From Marinilabiliaceae bacterium ANBcel2 (GTDB taxonomy: Bacteria > Bacteroidota > Bacteroidia > Bacteroidales > Marinilabiliaceae): 64,000 bases of DNA. The position numbers and the translations under genes were made by a program. Numbering within the stretch: position 1 is the stretch's first letter; every line of letters begins with the position of its first letter. The notes under the pieces are model-generated. The model searched no databases. It had not been told where the DNA came from and worked only from the letters and a program-made list of their open reading frames with translations. Location: positions 124,001-188,000 of the forward strand of contig JARULA010000002.1 of NCBI GenBank assembly GCA_029688995.1, given 5' to 3'. This document shows positions 19,130 through 27,449 of this stretch, piece by piece.

Positions 19130-20179
19130 ATGAGATTATCTAAATTCAAGTACAATTTACCAGAAGATTTAATTGCTCTTCACCCTGCAAATAATCGGGA
19201 TGAATCAAGATTAATGGTTGTTGACCGGGCAACAGGGAAAATTGAGCATAGAGTTTTCAAAGATTTAATAGAATACTTTGAAAATGATGATGTGCTTGTT
19301 TTCAACGACACAAAAGTTTTTCCTGCAAGATTATATGGAAAAAAAGAGAAAACAGGAGCAGAAATTGAAGTTTTTTTGCTGCGCGAATTAAATCAGGAAC
19401 AGAGGTTATGGGATGTGCTGGTAGATCCTGCCCGAAAAATAAGAATTGGAAATAAACTATATTTTGGTGATGATGAATCCTTAGTAGCCGAAGTAATAGA
19501 TAACACAACCTCAAGGGGAAGAACTCTTAGATTTCTTTTCGACGGACCGCATGAGGAGTTTAAGGATACTTTGTACGGACTGGGAGAAACGCCTTTGCCT
19601 AAATTTATTAAAAGAAAAGTGGAGAAAGAGGATAGTGAAAGATATCAAACTATTTTTGCTAAAAGGGAGGGTGCAGTTGCCGCACCAACTGCTGGACTCC
19701 ATTTTAGCCGTGAACTATTAAAACGGCTTGAAATAGTAGGAACTAACTTTTCATATATCACTCTTCACGTAGGATTGGGAAGTTTTAGGTCGGTAGATGT
19801 TGAAGATCTTACAAAGCATAAAATGGATTCTGAGGAGATTCATATTTCTGAAGAGGCAGCCGATATTATTAACAAAGGGAAAGACCGCAAAAAAAGGGTG
19901 TGCGCAGTTGGCACAACGGTAATGCGAACCCTTGAAACTTCGGTTAGCACTTATGGACATGTTAAGCCCTTTGATGGCTGGACCAACAAATTTATATTTC
20001 CTAACTATGAATTTCAGGTAGCTAACTGTATGGTCTCAAACTTTCACCTGCCATACTCAACTCTTCTTATGATGGTATCTGCTTTTGGAGGGTATGATCT
20101 GGTAATGAAAGCCTATAATACTGCGGTAAAAGAGAAGTACAGATTTGGAACTTATGGTGATGCTATGCTTATTATATAA
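19130..20179 (+). CDS. queA: S-adenosylmethionine:tRNA ribosyltransferase-isomerase (QueA)
   Basis: This 349-residue enzyme transfers the ribosyl part of S-adenosylmethionine to preQ1 in tRNA, forming epoxyqueuosine. It has [46 protein letters not shown] and [17 protein letters not shown], all typical of QueA. It is the last gene of the ftsX operon, 26 bp after truB, and is followed by a clear terminator. queD of the same pathway is at 31,981; the other queuosine genes are not in the window. Confidence 0.95.
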   Translation: MRLSKFKYNLPEDLIALHPANNRDESRLMVVDRATGKIEHRVFKDLIEYFENDDVLVFNDTKVFPARLYGKKEKTGAEIEVFLLRELNQEQRLWDVLVDPARKIRIGNKLYFGDDESLVAEVIDNTTSRGRTLRFLFDGPHEEFKDTLYGLGETPLPKFIKRKVEKEDSERYQTIFAKREGAVAAPTAGLHFSRELLKRLEIVGTNFSYITLHVGLGSFRSVDVEDLTKHKMDSEEIHISEEAADIINKGKDRKKRVCAVGTTVMRTLETSVSTYGHVKPFDGWTNKFIFPNYEFQVANCMVSNFHLPYSTLLMMVSAFGGYDLVMKAYNTAVKEKYRFGTYGDAMLII

Positions 20180-20200
20180 AGCATTAATCCAATTTCATTT

Positions 20201-20252
20201 AAAGATGCCTCTTAATTTATTATTAAATTAAACAGAGAGCATCTTTTTTTAT
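20201..20252 (+). terminator. Rho-independent terminator after queA
   Basis: AAAGATGC (20201-20208) pairs with GCATCTTT (20239-20246). The AT-rich interior can pair further (CTCT with AGAG). A run of T (TTTTATTTTTTT) follows. It lies 21 bp after the queA stop codon. Confidence 0.75.
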
Positions 20253-20316
20253 TTTTTTCTCTTTTTTAAAATGAAAGTGGTAAATTACGTAGTAAAGAAA
20301 CCAAACTTATATTTTG

Positions 20317-21186
20317 ATGATTAAAATTCTGGTACCTGTAAATTTCTCAGACTATTCACTAAATGCAATATCGTATGCACTTACCCTTGCTGAAAAGTTT
20401 CCTGCAGAAGTGATAATACTCCACTGCTTTTCTAATTACGTACCCCTAAACGAACAGGAAAAAACAATTAAAGATGTAGATAAAGTTGTTGTTGAAAGAG
20501 TTGAAAAGGAAGAGAAAGATTCACAACAAAAGCTAAAAGAGCTTACCAATAGCTTTATTAAATCACTTAACCAAAATCAGAATCAAAATATAGATATAAC
20601 ATACAAATTTGAGTATGGTTATCCCGAAGATGTTATACCGCTAATAAGTAAAGAATTATCGGCCGATGTAATTATCATGGGAACAAAGTGTAAAGGGGAT
20701 ACAATAAAAGAGGCTCTGGGAAGCATAACAGGAGATGTTATGCAAAAAGTGTCCGCTCCGGTTTTGGCTGTTCCCTCTCATTCAACTATAAACCTTTCAA
20801 GAATAGGTAAGGTGATGTTTCTAATTGAGTTAAATCAGCGTGATTATATCTCATTACACCGTTTAATACGAATAATTTCTCCATTTCAAACTCAAATTAA
20901 TGTAGTATATTATACTACAGGAAAGGCTGATAAAAATGATATCAGAAAAATGGAGATGCTACATACCTATTGTGATGTAACATATCGTAACTATAACATC
21001 AATTTTGATATAATAACAGGGAAAAATTTTATTAAAACTGTTGATGAGTATCTTGAGGAGAACTCTATCGATATAATAGCTATGACCCGTAGAAAAAGAA
21101 CTGTTTTAAGAAAATTGTTCAGTCCGTCAGTAACCAGAAAAATGCTTTTTAATACTGATATTCCACTGCTCATTTTTCATTCTTAA
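20317..21186 (+). CDS. Tandem universal stress protein
   Basis: This 289-residue cytoplasmic protein contains two UspA-like domains. The first (about 1-145) is complete, with MIKILVPVNFSDYS and the nucleotide-binding GTKCKGDTIKEALGSITGDVMQKVSAPVLAVP. The second (about 150-289) is more divergent, with GKNFIKTVDEYLEENSIDIIAMTRRKRTVLRKLFSPSVTRKMLFNTDIPLLIF. Such proteins bind nucleotides and support stress survival, but partners are unknown. The longest frame starts with TTG one codon before the ATG at 20317; ATG is chosen. It is separated from queA by a terminator. Confidence 0.88.
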   Translation: MIKILVPVNFSDYSLNAISYALTLAEKFPAEVIILHCFSNYVPLNEQEKTIKDVDKVVVERVEKEEKDSQQKLKELTNSFIKSLNQNQNQNIDITYKFEYGYPEDVIPLISKELSADVIIMGTKCKGDTIKEALGSITGDVMQKVSAPVLAVPSHSTINLSRIGKVMFLIELNQRDYISLHRLIRIISPFQTQINVVYYTTGKADKNDIRKMEMLHTYCDVTYRNYNINFDIITGKNFIKTVDEYLEENSIDIIAMTRRKRTVLRKLFSPSVTRKMLFNTDIPLLIFHS

Positions 21187-21234
21187 CAGCACAAGGGCAT
21201 TAAAACAAATTATTTATAAATAAAAAAAAGTAAA

Positions 21235-22269
21235 ATGAAGATTGGAATTTTATCTGCAGGCGGTGATTGCCCCGGAATAAATGCAGCTATACGAGGTGTT
21301 GGCAAAACAGCAATAATTGAGTACGGGATGGAAGTTGTTGGAATAATTAACGGCTTTACCGGACTGGTAGAAAAGGATGTAATAGAACTTAAAGAGAATA
21401 TGCTCTCAGGAATTCTTACGTTGGGAGGTACAATACTGGGAACATCAAGATTAAAACCTTATAAGCCTGATGAGGATGAAGATCCCCGTAAAATACCTGA
21501 ACTGATCAAAAAAAATTATCATGAACTGGGGTTAGACGGATTGGTTTGTATTGGAGGCAATGGAACTCAAAAAACTGCCGATCTGCTTTCTCAGGAAGGT
21601 TTAAATGTTGTGGGAGTACCAAAAACAATTGATAATGATATATGGGGAACCGAAGTAACTTTCGGATTTGACACAGCAGTACATATCGCTACCGAAGCTA
21701 TCGACCGATTACACACAACGGCAAACTCTCATAAACGAGTTATGGTTATTGAAGTAATGGGACACCACGCAGGGTGGATAGCACTTCATGCCGGTATGGC
21801 CGGAGGAGGAGATGTTATAATTATTCCCGAAATTGAACATGATATAGATCTAATTTCGAAATATCTCTTAGAGAGAAGTAACAAAAAAAAGCCATACTCA
21901 ATTGTTGTTGTAGCTGAAGGTATTGAGATCCCAAAAAAGAAGAAGAAGTCGGCAGGTGCATATATAGCAAAGCAGATTAAAAAAAGAACCGGACTTGAAA
22001 CAAGGGAGACTATTCTGGGATATACTCAAAGAGGCGGAACACCAACATCTACCGACAGAATCTTAGCTACAGAATTTGGTTCATATACTGCCGAACTTTT
22101 ATATAAAAAAGAGTTTGGTAATATGGTAGCAATGAAAAATGGTAAAGTTGGAAAAGTTTCTTTAAATGAAGTTGGAGGCAAGCTAAAGCTTATTGAGGCA
22201 AGTAATAACAAATTAATAAAAAAAGGACGACATATGGGAATCTGTTTTGGTGACTGTATGCCAAAGTAA
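21235..22269 (+). CDS. 6-phosphofructokinase, group III-like
   Basis: This 344-residue enzyme phosphorylates fructose 6-phosphate in glycolysis. It has SAGGDCPGINAAIRG at the N-terminus, GGNGT (107-111), PKTIDND (129-135, with catalytic Asp), and EVMGHHAGWIALHAG. Two residues often used to judge phosphoryl donor point in different directions: Gly110 fits ATP, Lys130 (PKTIDND rather than PGTIDND) fits pyrophosphate. Such Gly/Lys hybrids occur in group III and many use ATP. The usual Mg-binding Asp of GGDG is Asn109. Donor specificity is therefore unsettled. Confidence 0.9.
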   Translation: MKIGILSAGGDCPGINAAIRGVGKTAIIEYGMEVVGIINGFTGLVEKDVIELKENMLSGILTLGGTILGTSRLKPYKPDEDEDPRKIPELIKKNYHELGLDGLVCIGGNGTQKTADLLSQEGLNVVGVPKTIDNDIWGTEVTFGFDTAVHIATEAIDRLHTTANSHKRVMVIEVMGHHAGWIALHAGMAGGGDVIIIPEIEHDIDLISKYLLERSNKKKPYSIVVVAEGIEIPKKKKKSAGAYIAKQIKKRTGLETRETILGYTQRGGTPTSTDRILATEFGSYTAELLYKKEFGNMVAMKNGKVGKVSLNEVGGKLKLIEASNNKLIKKGRHMGICFGDCMPK

Positions 22270-22335
22270 AATAGATAAGATTAAAAGCAGCTAAAAAAAT
22301 ATAAGTAGAAAACTCATACCTTTAAAATAGATCAA

Positions 22336-23043
22336 ATGGACAGTAACGAAATATCACAACTAAATAGCAGATTAAAAAACTATAATGCACAAAAGATCGT
22401 AGATGAAGTTGCAATGCTCTTTAAAAATAAGATAGCTCTTGCATCCAGCATGGGAGCAGAAGATCAGGTGCTAACAGATATGATCGCTAAAAGTGATAAA
22501 AGAGTTCCTGTATTCACTTTAGATACAGGAAGGTTATTTCCTGAAACTTATGATCTTATTGACCGCACTTCAAAAAAATATAAAATTCAAATTCAAATAT
22601 ATTTTCCCAATCCTGCAGATATTGAAAAAATGGTAAATGAGAAGGGCATAAACCTCTTTTATGACAATGTGGAGAATAGGAAGTTTTGCTGCAAACTACG
22701 CAAAACCGACCCCTTAAAAAGAGCTTTTAATGGTCTTGATGCATGGATATGCGGATTGCGTTCAGAGCAATCTGTCACCAGACAAAACATTGATATTGTA
22801 GAATGGGACGAAAACAATAAGCTAATAAAGATAAATCCTCTTGCAAAATGGAGTAATAAAGAGCTATTTGAATATATCAAAAAGAATAGAGTTCCATATA
22901 ATGTTCTTCATGATAAGGGATATCCTTCAATTGGATGTCAACCATGCACCAGAGCAATTACTGAAGGTGAAGATATAAGAGCCGGAAGATGGTGGTGGGA
23001 AAATCCTGAAACTAAAGAGTGTGGATTACATAAAAAAGGATAA
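22336..23043 (+). CDS. cysH: Assimilatory adenylyl-sulfate (APS) reductase, CysH family
   Basis: This 235-residue protein has the CysH fold: IALASSMGAEDQVLTDM, FTLDTGRLFPETYDLI and the C-terminal ECGLH with redox-active Cys229. It also has CC (118-119) and CxxC (201-204), the four ligands for a [4Fe-4S] cluster. That combination marks the APS-using form rather than the cluster-free PAPS reductase of enteric bacteria. It reduces activated sulfate to sulfite. No other sulfate-assimilation gene is adjacent. Its 3' end is shared with a hairpin also serving the convergent gene. Confidence 0.9.
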   Translation: MDSNEISQLNSRLKNYNAQKIVDEVAMLFKNKIALASSMGAEDQVLTDMIAKSDKRVPVFTLDTGRLFPETYDLIDRTSKKYKIQIQIYFPNPADIEKMVNEKGINLFYDNVENRKFCCKLRKTDPLKRAFNGLDAWICGLRSEQSVTRQNIDIVEWDENNKLIKINPLAKWSNKELFEYIKKNRVPYNVLHDKGYPSIGCQPCTRAITEGEDIRAGRWWWENPETKECGLHKKG

Positions 23044-23045
23044 AG

Positions 23046-23080
23046 TTTTGAAGAGGTAAAGCTACTTTACCTCTTCAAAA
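23046..23080. terminator. Perfect 16-bp hairpin at the convergent gene ends, stop codon in its loop
   Basis: TTTTGAAGAGGTAAAG (23046-23061) pairs with CTTTACCTCTTCAAAA (23065-23080) with no mismatch. The 3-nt loop (23062-23064) is exactly the TAG stop codon of the leftward DUF4834 gene, so one stem arm encodes the end of that protein. The hairpin starts 3 bp after the cysH stop codon and can serve both transcripts, although neither side has a long T run. Confidence 0.7.
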
Positions 23081-23343
23081 TCAACATATTCTCCAGCACT
23101 ATTATCACTGTTACTACTTTTTGATTTTTGCTTTTGTTTTCGATTATTTACAGGTTCCTCATAAGTAATGACAACCTCTCCCTCTTCACCCTTCTTTTTT
23201 CTAATATAATCCTTGTAAACTCTCTGTTGTTCCCGCTGCTTTTTATTAATCCTATGAGATATAAAAAGGGGTAAAAAAATTCTTCCTATTATTTTAAACA
23301 GATAATAAAACAGAATTAAAAATATTAAAACTCTAAAAAACAT
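23062..23343 (-). CDS. DUF4834 family small membrane protein
   Basis: This 93-residue protein has one N-terminal membrane helix (about 3-23), then a basic stretch and a low-complexity Lys/Gln/Ser-rich tail ending in acidic residues (YVDFEEVK). It matches the short DUF4834 family of Bacteroidota. It lies 23 bp beyond the S41 protease gene and is probably cotranscribed with it. The function is unknown. The final codons form one arm of the terminator hairpin. Confidence 0.8.
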   Translation of the reverse strand: MFFRVLIFLILFYYLFKIIGRIFLPLFISHRINKKQREQQRVYKDYIRKKKGEEGEVVITYEEPVNNRKQKQKSKSSNSDNSAGEYVDFEEVK

Positions 23344-23366
23344 ACCAACTCAAATTACAATTTAAA

Positions 23367-25022
23367 CTACTCTATCTCCTCTATCGAAAACGGATCATGA
23401 TCATAACCTTTTTTAACAGCTTCTAAAGCGGCAATAACAATCTCATCTATTTTGTGTAATATAGGATAAAATCCCTCTTCATCCATGATATTTCTTGCTA
23501 TATATGCATTAACTTCGGTTGAAATATAATCCTTAGACTCCTCAAACTCACTCGGGGGAAAATCTACTCCCCTCTCTTCTATAAAATCTAATAGTGAATC
23601 CAATATATTTTGATGAGAAAGATGTTGATAAAGATCTTTAACCGCTTCAAAAGAGGAGAGCTCGTCACGATTATCATCACTATAGCGAAGAGCAAATTGA
23701 TAAATCAACCCCCTGTCTCTTAATGTAAAATAAAGATCATTAAAATAGGTTGTATCGCGAGGTACAAAAATATCAGGCATCACACCTCCTCCTCCATAAA
23801 CCACTCTGCCTCCTTTGGTCTCATATCTTAAAGAGTCGTTCATTACAATACTGTCTTTCTCATAAAACTCTCCATGCTCAAATCTGGATAAAATGTCCCT
23901 ATAGTAATCTTCAATCCCGTTATCATATGGTTTTTGAATTCCTCTACCACTGGGAATATAATATCGTGCAACTGTTAACCGAACCGCACTACCATCAGTT
24001 AAAGACATCTGCTGCTGTACCAATCCCTTACCAAATGAACGACGACCAATCACTAACCCCCTGTCATTATCCTGAACAGCACCTGCCAATATTTCACTTG
24101 CCGAGGCGCTAAACTCATCTATTAAAACAGTAATTCCTATATCCTGAAAAGAGCCGCTCCCATTTGCATAAACATCCTGACGGGGTACAGCCTTCCCTTC
24201 GGTATAAACAATCAACTCATCCTTAGCAAGTATTTCATTTATCATATTAATAGCCACATCAAGATATCCCCCAGAATTACCACGCAAATCAATAATAACA
24301 CTTTCACTCCCTTTGGATTTAAGTTTAGATAAACCTGTAATAAATTCCTGGTAAGTGTTACGGGCAAATCTGCTAATCTTAATATATCCAATTGCATCCT
24401 CAATCATATAAGAGATATCTACACTATGTACAGGAATGGAGCCCCTTGTAATTTCAAAGTCAATTAAATCTTCACGTCCGCGTCGCTCCACGCCAACATT
24501 AACAACAGTTCCCATCTCTCCTCTCAACATACTAACCACCTGATCGGTAGGTATTCCTTCTCCGGCAATTAACGAGTCATTAACAGTAATAATTCTGTCA
24601 CCGGGGACAATCCCAACCTCTTCTGATGGGCCACCGGATACAACGCTTATTACCATTACTGTATCATTCTGCATATTAAACTGAACACCAATTCCTCCAA
24701 ATTCTCCATCCAACTCCTGATTAGCCAGTTCAACTTTATCCTCGGGGATATAAACTGAATGGGGATCAAGATCCTCCAATATATCGGGAATTATCTTCTC
24801 CTCTATTTCACTAATATTAATTGAATCTACATATTGCTGCTCAATTATTTCAAGTAAATTACCAACCTTACTCTTACCGGGATAAACAAACATCCTCCCT
24901 CCATTGCCACTACTCACTGCTTCACTCTGCGAAAAAAATGCTCCGCCAAAAAAACCGGCGGCCAATACAACTGCAAAAAGCAGAGGTAATATAACTTTTT
25001 TAAAACTATTATTATACTGCAT
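23367..25022 (-). CDS. S41 family C-terminal processing peptidase
   Basis: This 551-residue periplasmic or membrane-anchored protease has an N-terminal hydrophobic segment (about 9-30), a PDZ domain (about 105-180; GEFGGIGVQFNM through VVNVGVERRG), and a catalytic core with IDLRGNSGGYLD, SASASE (305-310, Ser307 likely the nucleophile) and Lys332 in FGKGLVQ. Ser-Lys spacing fits the Ctp/Prc family. The 190-residue C-terminal extension is longer than in CtpA. These enzymes trim C-termini or degrade envelope proteins. A second S41 protease is encoded at 27,450. Confidence 0.92.
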   Translation of the reverse strand: MQYNNSFKKVILPLLFAVVLAAGFFGGAFFSQSEAVSSGNGGRMFVYPGKSKVGNLLEIIEQQYVDSINISEIEEKIIPDILEDLDPHSVYIPEDKVELANQELDGEFGGIGVQFNMQNDTVMVISVVSGGPSEEVGIVPGDRIITVNDSLIAGEGIPTDQVVSMLRGEMGTVVNVGVERRGREDLIDFEITRGSIPVHSVDISYMIEDAIGYIKISRFARNTYQEFITGLSKLKSKGSESVIIDLRGNSGGYLDVAINMINEILAKDELIVYTEGKAVPRQDVYANGSGSFQDIGITVLIDEFSASASEILAGAVQDNDRGLVIGRRSFGKGLVQQQMSLTDGSAVRLTVARYYIPSGRGIQKPYDNGIEDYYRDILSRFEHGEFYEKDSIVMNDSLRYETKGGRVVYGGGGVMPDIFVPRDTTYFNDLYFTLRDRGLIYQFALRYSDDNRDELSSFEAVKDLYQHLSHQNILDSLLDFIEERGVDFPPSEFEESKDYISTEVNAYIARNIMDEEGFYPILHKIDEIVIAALEAVKKGYDHDPFSIEEIE

Positions 25023-25035
25023 ATTAAATAAACAT

Positions 25036-25479
25036 TTATCCTTCTATATGAACAACCTCTATATTAGCACGCTTCAACAATTTAATCCCATCATCAATTC
25101 TATACTTATCCTGAAAAACAACTCTAAAAATGCCTGATTGAATAATCAATTTAGCACACTCTATACATGGTGAAGAGGTAACATAAAGAGTTGCTCCATG
25201 GGAACAGTTATTACTTCTGGCAACTTTTGTAATAGCATTAGCCTCGGCATGGAGTACATAAGGCTTGGTAATATTATCCTCCCCTTCACACTCATTTTCG
25301 AAGCCGGCAGGTGTACCATTATATCCATCACTAATAATCATCTTATCCTTAACAAGTAATGCTCCAACCTGTCTTCTTTTACAATATGAGTTTTCGGCCC
25401 ATATTAATGCCATACGCAAATAACGTTTATCCAGCATAAGTTGTTTTGCCGAATTGGGATGTAATTTATTTAGACTCAT
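25036..25479 (-). CDS. Deoxycytidylate (dCMP) deaminase family protein
   Basis: This 147-residue zinc deaminase has the HAE motif (77-79, Glu79 as proton shuttle) and PCxxC (104-108). LVKDKMIISDGYNGTPAGFENECE is typical of the dCMP/ComEB group. It converts dCMP to dUMP for thymidylate synthesis. It starts the leftward run with the S41 protease and DUF4834 genes, with a 13-bp gap to the protease gene. dut, which also supplies dUMP, is at 48,404. Confidence 0.9.
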   Translation of the reverse strand: MSLNKLHPNSAKQLMLDKRYLRMALIWAENSYCKRRQVGALLVKDKMIISDGYNGTPAGFENECEGEDNITKPYVLHAEANAITKVARSNNCSHGATLYVTSSPCIECAKLIIQSGIFRVVFQDKYRIDDGIKLLKRANIEVVHIEG

Positions 25480-25571
25480 CTTCTGCTGTTTTTACAAAAA
25501 ACGTACCACACAAAATTAAAATAATTAATCTGTTTTAGTTATATAAGGTTCAATTTTTAGCTTAAAATCAA

Positions 25572-25645
25572 CTGTTTATCAAACAATAGTTTTTATTGGC
25601 TGTTTAATATAATTTAACAGTACTATTAGAGCTGATAAACAGCCA
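25572..25645. repeat. Nested inverted repeats upstream of the AspT-like transporter gene
   Basis: TGGCTGTTTA (25597-25606) is the exact reverse complement of TAAACAGCCA (25636-25645). A second copy of the left arm, CTGTTTATC (25572-25580), can also pair with GATAAACAG (25634-25642). The set lies just upstream of a -7 element and could be an operator or alternative RNA structure. No known riboswitch pattern was recognised. Confidence 0.5.
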
Positions 25646-25653
25646 TTTTAAGC

Positions 25654-25661
25654 TAACTTTG
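25654..25661 (+). promoter_or_regulatory. Promoter -7 element for the AspT-like transporter gene
   Basis: TAACTTTG matches TAnnTTTG perfectly and lies 36 bp upstream of the ATG at 25698. A TTG at the expected -33 position was not seen. The inverted repeat ends 8 bp upstream. Confidence 0.45.
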
Positions 25662-25697
25662 CATATTAAAATTTAATTGCTTTTAAAATAATTAGTT

Positions 25698-27287
25698 ATG
25701 GAGTTTATTTCCCAACCCTATTTCATTCTCTTCTTTATTATATCTGTAGGATATATCATAGGAAAAATTAAAATAGCTGATGTCTCTCTTGATATTTCAG
25801 CAATAATTTTTGTAGCACTCTTTTTTGGACATCACGGTATGGTAATTCCATCTATAATAGGAGAGCTGGGGTTAATACTTTTTATCTATACTATTGGGAT
25901 GCAAGCCGGACCCGGTTTTTTCGATTCGTTTAAAAAACAGGGACGCGCTTTAGTGGGAATTACTTTAGTAATTATTGCATCTGCCTCACTTATTGCCTTT
26001 ATAGCGCACTATTTTTCGGGAATTGAGATGCCGGTGGCTATCGGACTCTTAACAGGGGCACTCACCAGTACCCCGGGATTAGCAGCCGGAATAGATGCAA
26101 CCTCTTCACCATTAACCTCCATAGGATACGGAATAGCATATCCCTTTGGCGTTATAGGAGTTATTCTTTTCGTTCGACTATACCCTAAAATTAGAAAAAT
26201 AGATATAAAAAGTGCCGAAAAAGAGTACGAAATTGAAAATAGCAGTGATTTTCCGCCTATTAAAAGTAAGATTTTTAAAGTAGAAAATGAAGCTGTATTT
26301 AATAAGTCAATTAGCGATCTCAGAGTCAGGTCAATGACAGACGCCGTTATATCAAGGGTTCAACACGAAAAGACCTCAGTAATTCCAACTCCCGAAACTG
26401 TACTACATAAAGATGATTTAATAAAAGCTGTAGGTACTGAAGAAGCTCTGGATAAAATAGGGTTTTTAATTGGTAGTGAGTCAAAAGAGGAGATACCTCT
26501 ACATAAATCCTATGAAGTACAATCACTTCTGGTAACAAATAAAGAGGTGGTTAATCAAACTTTGGGAACTTTCAATTTATGGAACAATTATCAGGCTACA
26601 GTAACAAGAGTGAGAAGAAGCGGTATTGATATTGCTCCTTCTCCTTCACTGAAACTACAGATGGGAGATAAAATAATGGTGGCTTCAAGCAAAGAGAATA
26701 TGAAGCAGGTAATCAAAATTTTTGGCAACAATGACAAAAAACTATCTGATACCGATTTTCTTCCTATCTCACTTGGAATTGTTATTGGTGTACTTCTGGG
26801 AAACCTCTCTCTCTCTTTTGGAGAAGAGTTTAAGTTTAGTCCCGGACTAACAGGTGGTGTTTTAGTTGTAGGAATGGTTTTAAGTCGTATAGGAAGAACA
26901 GGAAATATTGTATGGAGTATGTCGGGAGCTGCCACTCAGCTTTTAAGACAGATTGGATTAATGTTTTTTCTGGCAGAGGTTGGAACCAGTGCAGGGGCCA
27001 ATATTGTTGATACATTTAATGCATATGGCTATCACCTATTCATAATAGGAGCATCTATAACTCTTATACCAATGATTCTCTCAATAATAATATCAAGATT
27101 TATAAAAGGAGTAAATATATTATCAATGCTGGGAACTATGACAGGAGCAATGACAAGTACACCCGGACTGGCAGCGGTGACTCCTTTAACCGACACAAAC
27201 GCGCCTTCAGTTGCCTACGCGACAGTATATCCGGTGGCGATGGTAATACTAATAGTTTGTGTTCAGCTGTTATCAATAATCGGATAG
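25698..27287 (+). CDS. AspT/YidE/YbjL family putative transporter with RCK_C domains
   Basis: This 529-residue protein has the duplicated membrane domain of the AspT/YidE/YbjL family. The first half (about 1-165) contains EIGELGLILFIYTIGMQAGP-like sequence and LTGALTSTPGLAAGID. The second half (about 355-529) repeats it, with GTMTGAMTSTPGLAAVTP. Between them lie two TrkA-C/RCK_C domains (about 190-350), which in related proteins sense small ligands. The paired TSTPGLAA motifs are the hallmark. The best-known member is an aspartate-alanine exchanger; the substrate here is unknown. It is a single-gene unit with its own promoter candidate. Confidence 0.88.
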   Translation: MEFISQPYFILFFIISVGYIIGKIKIADVSLDISAIIFVALFFGHHGMVIPSIIGELGLILFIYTIGMQAGPGFFDSFKKQGRALVGITLVIIASASLIAFIAHYFSGIEMPVAIGLLTGALTSTPGLAAGIDATSSPLTSIGYGIAYPFGVIGVILFVRLYPKIRKIDIKSAEKEYEIENSSDFPPIKSKIFKVENEAVFNKSISDLRVRSMTDAVISRVQHEKTSVIPTPETVLHKDDLIKAVGTEEALDKIGFLIGSESKEEIPLHKSYEVQSLLVTNKEVVNQTLGTFNLWNNYQATVTRVRRSGIDIAPSPSLKLQMGDKIMVASSKENMKQVIKIFGNNDKKLSDTDFLPISLGIVIGVLLGNLSLSFGEEFKFSPGLTGGVLVVGMVLSRIGRTGNIVWSMSGAATQLLRQIGLMFFLAEVGTSAGANIVDTFNAYGYHLFIIGASITLIPMILSIIISRFIKGVNILSMLGTMTGAMTSTPGLAAVTPLTDTNAPSVAYATVYPVAMVILIVCVQLLSIIG

Positions 27288-27306
27288 TGCACAATTTTTC
27301 TATCCG
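27281..27306 (+). terminator. Weak hairpin at the end of the AspT-like transporter gene
   Basis: CGGATAG (27281-27287, including the stop codon) pairs with CTATCCG (27300-27306). An A-rich and then T-rich stretch follows. The short stem makes this a tentative terminator. Confidence 0.4.
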
Positions 27307-27449
27307 GTAATAAAAAACTATTTTTAAAGCACATATATACTCAATTGGATAATCAGGCAATAGTTATAAATTGTGATAAACCGGAATAATTAAACTATCT
27401 GTTTAATTAAAATGGAATAAACTTAAAACCTATAATAAAATATTTTCAA

